Assembly: GCA_002429385.1 (NCBI GenBank)
Contig: DIZL01000007.1
Location: 1 to 64,000, forward strand
Direction: 5' to 3'
Length of the DNA stretch: 64,000 bases
Origin: Prolixibacteraceae bacterium UBA6029
GTDB lineage: Bacteria > Bacteroidota > Bacteroidia > Bacteroidales > Prolixibacteraceae
Part shown: positions 16,072-24,797 of the stretch, one piece after another
Layout of the letters: every line of letters starts with the position of its first letter
Numbering within the stretch: the first letter of the stretch is position 1
Position numbers and translations under genes: made by a program
Notes under the pieces: model-generated
Database searches by the model: none
Told to the model about the DNA's origin: nothing
The model's input: only the letters and a program-made list of their open reading frames with translations

Positions 16072-17412
16072 ATGAAAACAAAAATGAAGCTGATCCTGAG
16101 TCTGATGATACTGTTTCTGAGCCTGCAAATGCAGGCACAGGAAAGATGGTCGCTGAACGAATGCATAACCTATGCCATTAAAAACAACCTGGAAATTCAT
16201 CAGGCTGATTTAAGTGTGCAGATTGCCGGACAAGGCTACCAGAAATCGAAATGGAACCTGTTGCCAGGAGTGGGCGGGGGAGCCAATGCCGGAAGGAGTT
16301 ACGGAAGGTCGGTTGACCCAAATACCAATGGGATTATCAATACGTCGTTTTTTAATAATTCCTATTATCTGGGAGCTTCGCTGGATGTCTTCAGGGGTTT
16401 TATGCTGCAAAACCAGATCAGATACCAGAAGTTCAAAAAAGAATCAGCAGAGAACTTCAGGGACAATGCTACGGACGACCTGGCCTTTGAAGTGATGAAT
16501 GCCTTTTTCAATGTGATTTACCAGGAAGAATTACTGAAGATAGCCCTCGAACAGAAGGCCATTTCGGAAATGAATGTGAAAAAGACAGAGATCCTGGTGA
16601 CTACAGGGTTGAAAGCCCAGCCGGAATTGCTGGAAGTGAAGGCCAACTTTGAAAAGGACGAACTCTTTTGTATACAGACGACAAACAACATTGAATCGGC
16701 GTGGATCAGACTGAAGAAGGCGATGAATCTGCCACCTGATCGGACCATCAAATTAGCCACTGAGGATGAAACCACAATCACCGGGGAAGAGATCACCACA
16801 AATATTTCCGATCTTTTCAAGGAGCACAGTCAACGATCGCCCTTTATCCGAATGGCGGAGAATGACTGGAAGGCCAGCCGGAAGATGGTAAACGTTCAAA
16901 AGGGCGGATATCTGCCTTCCGTCACGCTTCAGGCTTCCTACAATACCGGGTTTTATGAAACGAACAAAGATGCCAGCCAGCAAACGATTGCGTTCAGCAG
17001 TCAGATTAAAAATAACCAGAGTAGGTTTATCGGAGCCAGCCTTAGTATCCCGATTTTCAGCGGAAATGCAGTCCGTTTTGATGTCCGGCAGTCGAGACTT
17101 TATTCGGAACAGGCTGAAACGAAGCTCAGCCAGGCGAAGCAGAATCTACTCTATGAGATGGAACAGAATTACAACGATCTGACGGCATCCTGGAAAGAAC
17201 TTCAGCAGTCGGGCAATCAATTGGTTGCGGATAAACTGGCGTTCCAGGCGGCGCAAAAGAAATATGACCAGGGAATGACCAGCGCCATTGAATTTTATAC
17301 GGTTAAAAACCGTATGGCTGAAACCACCAGCCAGGTTCTGCATTCCAGGCTGACCCTGGAAATCAAGAAACGAACGCTGGACTTTTATAAAGGAAAACGA
17401 TTTTGGGAATGA
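16072..17412 (+). CDS. TolC family outer-membrane efflux protein (446 aa)
   Basis: Sec signal (MKTKMKLILSLMILFLSLQMQAQ) and the duplicated coiled-coil/beta architecture of OEP proteins: WSLNECITYAIKNNLEI opens the first repeat, and a second repeat begins near LFKEHSQRSPFIRMAENDWKASRKMVNV. The trimer forms the outer-membrane channel for the HlyD-type adaptor encoded next. It is the first gene behind the sigma-54 promoter. Length is normal and no truncation is seen. Confidence 0.93.
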   Translation: MKTKMKLILSLMILFLSLQMQAQERWSLNECITYAIKNNLEIHQADLSVQIAGQGYQKSKWNLLPGVGGGANAGRSYGRSVDPNTNGIINTSFFNNSYYLGASLDVFRGFMLQNQIRYQKFKKESAENFRDNATDDLAFEVMNAFFNVIYQEELLKIALEQKAISEMNVKKTEILVTTGLKAQPELLEVKANFEKDELFCIQTTNNIESAWIRLKKAMNLPPDRTIKLATEDETTITGEEITTNISDLFKEHSQRSPFIRMAENDWKASRKMVNVQKGGYLPSVTLQASYNTGFYETNKDASQQTIAFSSQIKNNQSRFIGASLSIPIFSGNAVRFDVRQSRLYSEQAETKLSQAKQNLLYEMEQNYNDLTASWKELQQSGNQLVADKLAFQAAQKKYDQGMTSAIEFYTVKNRMAETTSQVLHSRLTLEIKKRTLDFYKGKRFWE

Positions 17413-17640
17413 AAAACGGAGAAGGGAGACGGGAAAAAGAAGACAGGAGACGGGAGACGGGAGACAGAAAAGTCGCAGTGGTCAGTCGCTCTTGGTGAGA
17501 CTTGGTGTTTTGGAGTCTTTGTGGCAAAATTAGGAAAAAAGACCATCCAAATGGAATCTTGAATCTCGTAACCCGCAACTTGAAACTTTGAACTTTGAAC
17601 TTTGAACACGAAACTTGAAACTTGAAACTTGAAAACATAC
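17413..17640 (+). repeat. Heptamer tandem arrays in the tolC-hlyD gap
   Basis: Two low-complexity arrays: purine-rich GGGAGAC/GGAGACG units at about 17424-17467, and GAACTTT (x3) then GAAACTT (x3) units at about 17575-17634. The stretch between holds no gene. Similar arrays occur at 18902-18958, 19381-19455, 39361-39401 and 48657-48690, so the repeats are genome-dispersed. Confidence 0.75.
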
Positions 17641-17644
17641 GATC

Positions 17645-18901
17645 ATGGGAATGGATAAAATCATTGAAAAAAAGAAAGGCCTGAGGCCAAAACATATCAT
17701 CTGGATCGCCGGAGGATTGGCTTTCACCTTTTTGTTGTATAAAGTAATCTTTGCCGAAAACAGATCAACCTTCAGGGCAGAAAAAGACAGGGTAACGATC
17801 AGCGCCGTGGAAGACGGACTGTTTAACGATTACATCACAGTAATTGGCCAGGTGGAACCCATCACGACCATTTACATGGATGCGATTGAAGGAGGTCAGA
17901 TTCAGGAGCGTTTCATTGAAGAAGGATCGATGGTTAAAAAGGGCGATGTCATTCTTCGTCTTGAAAACCGTCAACTGTACCAGACCATCCTGAACAGCGA
18001 AGCTGCCCTGGCCGAAAAGGAGAACTACCTGCGCAATACGCGTATCAGCTTCGAAACGGAGTTAATCCAATCGCGCAAGAACCTGCTCGACAGCCGCTAT
18101 CACCTTAACCGTAAAAAACGCACTTTTGAGCAGTATGAGGCCCTGAATAAAGAACAACTGATCTCGAAGGAGGACTTTCTTCAGTCGAAAGAGGACTTTG
18201 AATATGAAGGAAACATGCTTGAAATCAATAAAGTAAAAGCAAGGAACGATTCGCTGATCCGGTTGACTTCGATGCAGTCGCTTGAAACCGATCTTGTAAA
18301 GATGCGTCAGATGCTTGTACTGGTCCGCGAACGGCTCGATAACCTGAATGTGAAAGCTCCTGTTGACGGACAGCTGGGAATGCTGGATGCCGAAATCGGG
18401 CAGCGCATCAATGAAGGTCAGCGTATTGGCCAGATCAATGTACTTGACAACTTTAAGATCAATGCACTCATCGATGAGCATTACATCGACCGCGTCAACC
18501 GTGATCTTTCGGCAACCATGGACCGCAATGAAACGAACTTTAACCTGAAAGTGAAAAAGGTTTACCCCGAAGTGCGTAACGGTCAGTTTAAGATCGACCT
18601 GGTTTTTAATGGCAAGACACCTGACAATATCCGCACAGGGCAGACTTATCACATCAAACTCGAATTGGGCGAATCAGCCAAGTCACTGATGTTGCCTCGT
18701 GGCGGGTTTTTCCAGAGCACCGGGGGTCAATGGGTGTATGTCCTGAACAACGACGGCACCGAAGCCACGAAGCGGAACATCAAAATCGGCAAACAAAACC
18801 CACAGTATTATGAAGTATTGGAAGGGCTCAATGCAGGCGAAAAAGTCATCACATCGGGATATGAGATGTTTGGGACGAATGACAGGATTGTGTTGAAATG
18901 A
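17645..18901 (+). CDS. HlyD/RND-type periplasmic adaptor protein (418 aa)
   Basis: Single N-terminal membrane anchor (about residues 20-36, IIWIAGGLAFTFLLYKVIF), a lipoyl/barrel-sandwich half (ITTIYMDAIEGGQIQERFIEEGSMVKKGDVILRLEN), a long alpha-hairpin (about 115-225), the second lipoyl half (LNVKAPVDGQLGMLDAEIGQRINEGQRIGQI), then beta-barrel and membrane-proximal domains (LMLPRGGFFQSTGGQWVYVLN). It bridges the TolC channel and the inner-membrane ABC permeases downstream. MGMDK is the start at 17645; M3 is possible. Confidence 0.92.
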   Translation: MGMDKIIEKKKGLRPKHIIWIAGGLAFTFLLYKVIFAENRSTFRAEKDRVTISAVEDGLFNDYITVIGQVEPITTIYMDAIEGGQIQERFIEEGSMVKKGDVILRLENRQLYQTILNSEAALAEKENYLRNTRISFETELIQSRKNLLDSRYHLNRKKRTFEQYEALNKEQLISKEDFLQSKEDFEYEGNMLEINKVKARNDSLIRLTSMQSLETDLVKMRQMLVLVRERLDNLNVKAPVDGQLGMLDAEIGQRINEGQRIGQINVLDNFKINALIDEHYIDRVNRDLSATMDRNETNFNLKVKKVYPEVRNGQFKIDLVFNGKTPDNIRTGQTYHIKLELGESAKSLMLPRGGFFQSTGGQWVYVLNNDGTEATKRNIKIGKQNPQYYEVLEGLNAGEKVITSGYEMFGTNDRIVLK

Positions 18902-18958
18902 ACAGGGAGAATGGAGACAGGAGAATGGAAAAAAGAAAAAGGAAAAAAAAGAAGTCTT
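18902..18958 (+). repeat. Purine heptamer array, left flank of four-helix gene
   Basis: GGGAGAA/TGGAGAC/AGGAGAA-type units, complementary to the pyrimidine array at 19381-19455 on the other side of the four-helix gene. Confidence 0.6.
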
Positions 18959-19008
18959 AGGAATATGTATATCTGGATAAATTTGCATAAATTCAAGGAA
19001 AAAACATT

Positions 19009-19374
19009 ATGGCAAAGAAAATTGAAAAGTTTGAAGATCTTGATATTTGGCAGAATGCAATAACATTAAGCGTAGATGTTTACGGTAAATTACAGAATTG
19101 CAGGGACTATTCCTTGAAGGATCAAATCTGTCGTGCATCTGTTTCGGTTCCATCCAATATCGCTGAAGGCTTTGAAAGGCAGTACAACAAAGAATTCATT
19201 CAATTTCTGTTTATTGCGAAGGGGTCTGCAGGAGAAGTAAGGACTCAACTATTGATAGCCTTCAGGTTAAAATTGATTAGTGAAGATGATTATCAATTTC
19301 TACTTGAGAACACAAGAAAAATATCAGCACAATTATACAATTTAATTAAAACAAGAAAAGAACGATTCAATTAA
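19009..19374 (+). CDS. Four-helix-bundle protein, 23S-IVP type (121 aa)
   Basis: Complete IVP/S23 family protein: FEDLDIWQNAITLSVDVY, the hallmark SVPSNIAEGFER, then KEFIQFLFIAKGSAGEVRTQLLIA and a final helix. Small, soluble, basic at the end; function outside rRNA intervening sequences is unknown. It is inserted between the adaptor and the ATPase of an efflux locus whose other genes have no use for it. Purine heptamers flank it on the left and complementary pyrimidine heptamers on the right, so it looks like a movable cassette rather than part of the transporter. Confidence 0.9.
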   Translation: MAKKIEKFEDLDIWQNAITLSVDVYGKLQNCRDYSLKDQICRASVSVPSNIAEGFERQYNKEFIQFLFIAKGSAGEVRTQLLIAFRLKLISEDDYQFLLENTRKISAQLYNLIKTRKERFN

Positions 19375-19380
19375 TAACTT

Positions 19381-19455
19381 TGGAAAAGGAACTGTTTTTC
19401 CGGTCTCCATTCTTCATTCTCCGGTCTCCGGTCTCCGGTCTCCATTCTCCCTTTT
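19381..19455 (+). repeat. Pyrimidine heptamer array, right flank of four-helix gene
   Basis: CCGGTCT / CCATTCT / CATTCTC-type heptamers repeated about eight times, complementary to the purine array at 18902-18958. A hairpin enclosing the four-helix gene is possible. Confidence 0.65.
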
Positions 19456-19471
19456 CCACATTTTTACCGCT

Positions 19472-20170
19472 ATGATCAGAACAGTAAACTTAAACAAAGT
19501 GTTCCGCACTGAAGAGATTGAAACCAGTGCGTTGAGCCAGGTGAACCTACACATTCAAAAAGGTGAATTTCTAGCCATCATGGGTCCTTCGGGCTGCGGC
19601 AAGTCAACTTTGCTGAACATCATCGGCCTGTTGGACAACCCCTCTTCAGGGGAGTATTATTTCGACGGTCAGGAAGTTGGCGCTTTCAAAGAACGCAACC
19701 GCACCCTGCTTCGAAAAGGGAATATCGGCTTCGTATTCCAGAGTTTTAACCTGATCGACGAGCTCAACGTGTATGAGAACGTGGAACTTCCGCTCATCTA
19801 TCTAAAGTTGAGTGCGAAAGAGCGCAAAGAAATGGTTGAGAAAGTACTGGACCGAATGCAAATCAGTCATCGTAAGAAACATTTTCCGCAACAACTATCC
19901 GGAGGACAACAGCAACGTGTGGCCATTGCCCGTGCCGTTGTTGCCAATCCAAAGCTGATCCTGGCCGATGAGCCAACCGGTAACCTGGACTCGAAAAACG
20001 GGCTGGAAGTGATGAACCTGCTCACAGAGCTCAACCGCGAAGGAACGACCATCGTGATGGTAACACACTCGATGCACGATTCAGAATTCGCCCACAGGGT
20101 AGTAAACCTCTTTGACGGGCAGGTAATTACTGAAGAAGTGAAAAATAAGATGGGGGAAGTGCTGGTGTAA
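19472..20170 (+). CDS. ABC transporter ATPase, MacB/LolD type (232 aa)
   Basis: Cytosolic nucleotide-binding subunit with all motifs intact: Walker A GPSGCGKST, Q-loop FVFQSFNL, signature LSGGQQQRVAIARA, Walker B LILADEPTGNLDS, H-loop VTHS. It should energise the FtsX/MacB-type permeases that follow, in the mechanotransmission style of MacB with the TolC and HlyD partners upstream. It contrasts with the second ATPase of the locus (27335-28036), whose motifs are degenerate. Confidence 0.94.
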   Translation: MIRTVNLNKVFRTEEIETSALSQVNLHIQKGEFLAIMGPSGCGKSTLLNIIGLLDNPSSGEYYFDGQEVGAFKERNRTLLRKGNIGFVFQSFNLIDELNVYENVELPLIYLKLSAKERKEMVEKVLDRMQISHRKKHFPQQLSGGQQQRVAIARAVVANPKLILADEPTGNLDSKNGLEVMNLLTELNREGTTIVMVTHSMHDSEFAHRVVNLFDGQVITEEVKNKMGEVLV

Positions 20171-20177
20171 GGAATAG

Positions 20178-20294
20178 TCTTGAACTCCCGACTTGTCGGG
20201 ACAAGTTATGATTAAGCTGATTAAATGATTACGCTGATTTTGGGACTGAAAAGATTTAAAGTCCATCACATCAATCAGATGAGTAATAGTTCAG
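20178..20294 (+). mobile_element. Miniature inverted-repeat element, copy 1 (right end deleted)
   Basis: Begins TCTTGAACTCCCGA and shares over 100 nt with the element at 24379-24519, including ACAAGTTATGATTAAGC and a GTTCAG end. It lacks about 28 nt of the right terminal repeat. It sits directly before a permease relic. Confidence 0.7.
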
Positions 20295-20300
20295 ATAATA

Positions 20301-20351
20301 TGCTGGTGGGCAGCAACAAAGAATATCGTGGAAACGCTGAGGTATGAATAG
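20301..20351 (+). pseudogene. C-terminal relic of an FtsX/MacB permease
   Basis: In frame, the stretch reads CWWAATKNIVETLRYE followed by TAG. All five intact permeases downstream end in (S)W…AATRNPxEALRYE. The relic is therefore the last ~16 codons of a lost permease copy, directly after a miniature inverted-repeat element. Confidence 0.75.
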
Positions 20352-20357
20352 CCATTG

Positions 20358-20388
20358 GTCAAGGTTTCACTTTAAGTGAAGCCCTGAC
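20358..20388 (+). repeat. Hairpin shared with the 52-kb terminator
   Basis: GTCAAGGTTTCAC (20358-20370) / GTGAAGCCCTGAC (20376-20388), complementary except for G·T-type changes. The same hairpin, in perfect form, is at 52087-52125. Confidence 0.6.
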
Positions 20389-20418
20389 GAAACTTTTAGA
20401 ACAAATAAAACCTGTCAA

Positions 20419-21960
20419 ATGAAACATCTCTTATTGAAATCAACTGTTGTAATTGCGGTAGTATTTATGGTTTCCTGTCATAGTAACCGTCTGAAAACAG
20501 ACGAAAAAGCATTGGTCAAACAGATTTTCACCGAAGAAGAACAGTTGGCTAAAGACGAGACAAATCGTGTTGAACGAGAAAAGCAATTGGCTGATTCTAT
20601 TGCCAAATTGCCTAAAGGGTTTCGTTTTAAAGAAGTGCGGAGTATAAATCCGGAGCAGCCTCCGATAGTGATTGACATTGCAGGCAGCCTTGATAGTATT
20701 AAAGATCTCAAACTTTCTAATGTGGCTTCAGATATTAAATACATTCGCATGGAACCTATTCCCAACTGTAACCTTCAGCCCAATCTGAAATACAAGTATT
20801 ACCTGATGGATAACCATCTGATTGCCGCTAATCTTTACGGAATTCACCAATACACTAAAGACGGGAAGTTTGTAAGGACGATTGTAAAGAACCAGCTAAC
20901 TGGGGTCGATTATGACGAAAAGAATAACTGCTTAAGCTTTTGGAACGACTACACTATGATTGGTGGAGGAACTTCGGTGTGGGGGCGTGGAAACAGTTTT
21001 TTTTACACCTATAGCAATTTTGTTTCCGGAGAACGGTACATCATGGAATACGACTGTTCGCAAGATCAGACGATTTCGAGTGTTGGATTTAACCCTGAAA
21101 ATAAGAACCCGATTACCGGACTTGGAAAAGTTCAGTTTGACCTGAATCATGGGAAAACCACACCTCCGCCTTTCCGCAAACATCAGGGAATGTGGAGTAT
21201 CAGCCCTGAAGGTATATACGAGCGTTTAGGAATTTTTTCGCCCGACCGGAATACCTACATGTTCCTCATGGGAGGAAAGCAGATGTGGGGAGTTTTTAGC
21301 AATCAGGGTGATACATTGGCCACTTTCGCTAAACTGGAACAGGTAAAAAACTATACCAAATCGTTGATGCGTGGAACCGATTATGGCTTTCAATATGAAA
21401 ATCGCGGGAACCTATATTTCCGAACCGATTTCAACGATACCGTTTTTCAGGTTGTGCCGCCAAACCGAATTGTTCCGCAATATGTGTTTAATCTGGGACA
21501 ATACAAGGTTAGCAAACAGGAAGGCGTTGATCCTGGGGTTAAACTTGACGGAAAAATTCTTCCGCAAGACTGGGCTGAGACCAAAAACTACATTTTTTTA
21601 ACCTTCGCCAAAGACAATTACGATTGTCCGAACAACCGAAAAAACAAAAGTGTGAAGATTTTCCATGCGCTGTTTTCAAAAACAAGTCATCAGTTGCAGG
21701 TGGTTAAAGCCGATCCGTTCGATTACGAAGCTCCGATTTTGGTGAACAACATTGATGGTGGTTGTCCGGTATGGCCCTTGTCTTATCAGGTTGGCAGTAA
21801 AGGCGAAATCATGCTTTCGTTAAAAGGACGTGATCTAAAAACTCAGGTGAAAAGTACTGGGTTCCAGAATTCGACAGCACCGGCAGATAAAAAAGAAAAA
21901 CTGAAACAACTTGCCAATGCAGTTTCCGATTTAGACGATATTTTAATGATCGTACAATAA
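20419..21960 (+). CDS. 6-bladed beta-propeller lipoprotein (513 aa)
   Basis: Lipoprotein signal (lipobox near VFMVSC, Cys about residue 20), a charged helical stretch (about 25-75), then a repeated beta-sheet domain opening with IVIDIAGSLDSIKDLKLSNVASDIKYIRME, typical of the Bacteroidota 6-bladed beta-propeller family. The function of that family is unproven; binding of ligands or partner proteins at the cell surface is likely. It lies between the ATPase and the first permease with only 14 nt to the latter, so it belongs to the transport unit, perhaps as a substrate-presenting lipoprotein. Confidence 0.8.
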   Translation: MKHLLLKSTVVIAVVFMVSCHSNRLKTDEKALVKQIFTEEEQLAKDETNRVEREKQLADSIAKLPKGFRFKEVRSINPEQPPIVIDIAGSLDSIKDLKLSNVASDIKYIRMEPIPNCNLQPNLKYKYYLMDNHLIAANLYGIHQYTKDGKFVRTIVKNQLTGVDYDEKNNCLSFWNDYTMIGGGTSVWGRGNSFFYTYSNFVSGERYIMEYDCSQDQTISSVGFNPENKNPITGLGKVQFDLNHGKTTPPPFRKHQGMWSISPEGIYERLGIFSPDRNTYMFLMGGKQMWGVFSNQGDTLATFAKLEQVKNYTKSLMRGTDYGFQYENRGNLYFRTDFNDTVFQVVPPNRIVPQYVFNLGQYKVSKQEGVDPGVKLDGKILPQDWAETKNYIFLTFAKDNYDCPNNRKNKSVKIFHALFSKTSHQLQVVKADPFDYEAPILVNNIDGGCPVWPLSYQVGSKGEIMLSLKGRDLKTQVKSTGFQNSTAPADKKEKLKQLANAVSDLDDILMIVQ

Positions 21961-21974
21961 AAACTCCAGCAGCC

Positions 21975-24374
21975 ATGAACTTTCAACTCAAAACAACCAT
22001 TCGCAACCTTAGGAAGAAACCCATTTATTCGCTCATCACTTTTGTGGGTTTTACTTTCGGTATTGCTGCCGGATTGCTCATTTACCTGTGGGTATTCAAT
22101 GAACTGAACTACGACAAATCGCACCAAAATTACGAACGCATTTACCGTGTTTTGACTTTATCGAAACAAGGAAATGAAATCGTAAAATCGCCGGGATGTT
22201 ACCGCCCGGTACCAGCAACGTTAAAACAGGATTACCCACAGATTGAATATGCCACTTACCTGAGCTACAGTTCGGAAGATTCGCCTTTGAAACGCGAAGA
22301 AGGAGGTGAAAAGATTGAAGCCCGCCAGGTTTGGGTCAACAATGACTTCTTTTCCATCTTTAACGGTTTCGTTTTCGTGGAAGGTGAAGCATTCGATGCC
22401 ATAAAGAACCCTTCGGGTATTATTCTCTCGGAAGCAGTGGCAAAAAAAATATTCGGCAAGGAGACAGCCCTTGGTAAAACAATCATCAGTGATAAATATG
22501 AGAAGGAAATATACACTGTAACTGGAGTTGTTCGCATTCCAAATCAGTCGCATATCGATTTCGGATATATTCTTCCTGAAGTTAACAGGCAGGTTGCCAG
22601 CTCATCAAATAATTGGGGCGATAAAGCATTTGTACATGTTTACATCAAACTACGGAAAGATGCCCAAATTAACGACACATTTCTGAGTCAAATTTCCAAT
22701 CACATCAGTCGATACTCCAAAATAACTGATAAACTGTTGTTTCAACCCATCGCTGACATCCATTTACATTCGGATTACGAACCAGGACTTTACGACAAAA
22801 ACATCGGTAGCTACAAGTACGTTTGGATCTTTTCAGGATTGGCCTTGCTTATTATCCTGATGGCAGCATTTAATTTCTCAGTGCTTTCGTTAGCCCGCTC
22901 CTCCGAACGCTCAACCGAAATCGGGATCAAAAAAGTGAATGGTGCCGACCGATTTAATATCATCAGTCAATTTATGAGCGAATCGCTCGTCCAAACATTT
23001 GCGGCTACCATACTTGCACTGATCATCATTTGGCTCATATTACCTTGGTTTAATGTGCTTTCCGGGAAAGAATTGCATTTTACCCTATCACTTAAACTGA
23101 TCATCAACCTGTTGTTGCTCACTTTGGGTACCGGATTACTGGCCGGAGCTTACCCATCGCTTTTCCTCTCTTCGTTAAATCCAAGTGGTATTTTCAGGGG
23201 AGGAAGCGTCACCGGATCAAGAACCGGGTTTATTCGCCTGTTGGTTGCTGTACAGTTTAGTATTGCCATCTTTTTCATCATAGCCACTTCACTTTTTGTC
23301 AAACAACTGAACTATATCCGCACAAAAGACCTGGGAATGAACCATCAAAACATTGTGGTGATCCCGACCGGGTTATGGTACGACAACAAGGGGTTTAAAG
23401 AAGAATTACTCATGAATCCGAACATTCTGGGCGTTTCGGCCAGTGTAAAAGCACCCGTTGATTTCCCATGGAAATCAACAATGTCACTCAACCATCAGGG
23501 AGTGGTTGACAGCCTGAATGCCACCCTGTTCTGGGTGGATGAGGACTTTGCAAAAACCTATCAGTTGGAAGTTGTGAAAGGCCAGTTTTTGCAAATGAAT
23601 TATAGTGACTACTGGAAAGAACGTGAAACGGCAGGAAAAAATCGGAAAGAAGGGAAGGAATACACGGTATCGGTTCCCGTAGTAATCAACGAAACTGCCG
23701 AAAAGCAACTTGGCTTTGCCGATCCGATTGGTCAGCGTATTGGGGACAAGGTGATTGTAGGTGTGGTGAAAGATTTTCATTTTCGCCCTCTGCAATACCC
23801 CATTAGCCCAGTAATCCTTTTAAACAATCCGGAAACTATGGGGACGATGAATGTAAAAATTGCCTCGAATGATAGAGCATCAACATTAAAATACATTGGC
23901 GAGATTTACCGGAAACATCGCGATCAGAGAGCTTTCTCGTATAGTTTTTTCGATGATCTGCTGAACGAAAAATACCAGGAAGAAACCAGGCTAAAAAACA
24001 TCACCACCGCATTTTCTTTTCTGGCGATTATGATTTCGATACTTGGTATTTTGGGCATGGCTGTTTTCTCCATCGACCGAAGGATCAAGGAAATAGGAAT
24101 CAGGAAAATAAATGGAGCCAAAGTATCGGAAGTGATGATCCTGCTAAATCGCGACTTTGTAAAATGGGTAGCCATTGCTTTTATTATTGCCACTCCCGTT
24201 TCCTGGTACGCCATGAATAAATGGCTCGAAAGTTTTGCTTACAAAACAGAATTAAGCTGGTGGATTTTTGTTCTGGCAGGATTACTGGCACTGGGAATTG
24301 CGCTGCTCACCGTGAGTTGGCAGAGCTGGAAAGCAGCAACAAGGAATCCGGTGGAGGCGCTGAGGTACGAGTAA
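21975..24374 (+). CDS. FtsX/MacB-type ABC permease 1 (799 aa)
   Basis: Double-length permease: N-terminal TM (about 18-40), large periplasmic MacB_PCD domain, three-TM FtsX module (about 280-400), then a second TM, PCD domain and FtsX module ending in the shared tail AATRNPVEALRYE. Conserved coupling motifs ERSTEIGIKKVNGA and RRIKEIGIRKINGA precede each FtsX module. It should move lipophilic or peptide substrates, or transmit force to the TolC/HlyD assembly. Its last 80 codons are very like those of permeases 3 and 5. An inverted-repeat element starts 5 nt after its stop. Confidence 0.92.
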   Translation: MNFQLKTTIRNLRKKPIYSLITFVGFTFGIAAGLLIYLWVFNELNYDKSHQNYERIYRVLTLSKQGNEIVKSPGCYRPVPATLKQDYPQIEYATYLSYSSEDSPLKREEGGEKIEARQVWVNNDFFSIFNGFVFVEGEAFDAIKNPSGIILSEAVAKKIFGKETALGKTIISDKYEKEIYTVTGVVRIPNQSHIDFGYILPEVNRQVASSSNNWGDKAFVHVYIKLRKDAQINDTFLSQISNHISRYSKITDKLLFQPIADIHLHSDYEPGLYDKNIGSYKYVWIFSGLALLIILMAAFNFSVLSLARSSERSTEIGIKKVNGADRFNIISQFMSESLVQTFAATILALIIIWLILPWFNVLSGKELHFTLSLKLIINLLLLTLGTGLLAGAYPSLFLSSLNPSGIFRGGSVTGSRTGFIRLLVAVQFSIAIFFIIATSLFVKQLNYIRTKDLGMNHQNIVVIPTGLWYDNKGFKEELLMNPNILGVSASVKAPVDFPWKSTMSLNHQGVVDSLNATLFWVDEDFAKTYQLEVVKGQFLQMNYSDYWKERETAGKNRKEGKEYTVSVPVVINETAEKQLGFADPIGQRIGDKVIVGVVKDFHFRPLQYPISPVILLNNPETMGTMNVKIASNDRASTLKYIGEIYRKHRDQRAFSYSFFDDLLNEKYQEETRLKNITTAFSFLAIMISILGILGMAVFSIDRRIKEIGIRKINGAKVSEVMILLNRDFVKWVAIAFIIATPVSWYAMNKWLESFAYKTELSWWIFVLAGLLALGIALLTVSWQSWKAATRNPVEALRYE

Positions 24375-24378
24375 AAAG

Positions 24379-24519
24379 TCTTGAACTCCCGACAAGTCGG
24401 GACAAGTTATGATTAAGCTGATTAAATGATTATCCTGATTTTGGGATTGGAAAGAATTAAAGACCATCAAAGAAATAAGATGAATCATAACTTGTCCCGA
24501 TGCAGATCGGGAGTTCAGA
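24379..24519 (+). mobile_element. Miniature inverted-repeat element, copy 2 (complete)
   Basis: Terminal arms TCTTGAACTCCCGA (24379-24392) / TCGGGAGTTCAGA (24507-24519) and a perfect 18-bp inner pair (24397-24414 / 24483-24500). No ORF, so a non-autonomous element. Copy 1 is at 20178-20294. Confidence 0.8.
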
Positions 24520-24524
24520 CAATG

Positions 24525-24578
24525 TCTTGGAAGAGCTGGAAAAGGGTAACGAAGAATATGGCGGAGGTGTTAAAATAA
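24525..24578 (+). pseudogene. Second C-terminal relic of a permease
   Basis: Reads SWKSWKRVTKNMAEVLK then TAA, matching SW-SWKAATRNPVEALRYE of the intact permeases with drift. As at 20301-20351, it starts just after a miniature inverted-repeat element. The remainder of the gap to 24798 shows only a TTTACAGA-A-TCTGTAAA palindrome (24602-24618). Confidence 0.65.
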
Positions 24579-24797
24579 AGAAAGCTATGGTGACAAATTC
24601 CTTTACAGAATCTGTAAAATAAATTGACAACTATAAAAACAATTATACAATTAATTAGCTAGTTATATGATATTTATAAAATGGCATGCTTTCTGGTTAT
24701 TCAATAGTGGAAACAACAAACAATCATTTGGAAGTCCATATCAAAAGAGAAGGCAGATACCCATTTCAGAAAACAAACAGCAATTACACACAATGCC

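Noticed and set aside
17413..17640. Repeats considered as a CRISPR array
   Set aside because: Units are 7 nt without spacers; no cas genes in the window.
19009..19374. rRNA intervening sequence hosting the IVP-type gene
   Set aside because: No 23S rRNA sequence surrounds it; both neighbours are efflux genes.
24661..24710. Possible second sigma-54 promoter (TGGCATGCTTTCTGGT) before permease 2
   Set aside because: The -12 element reads GG instead of GC, so a key invariant base is missing.
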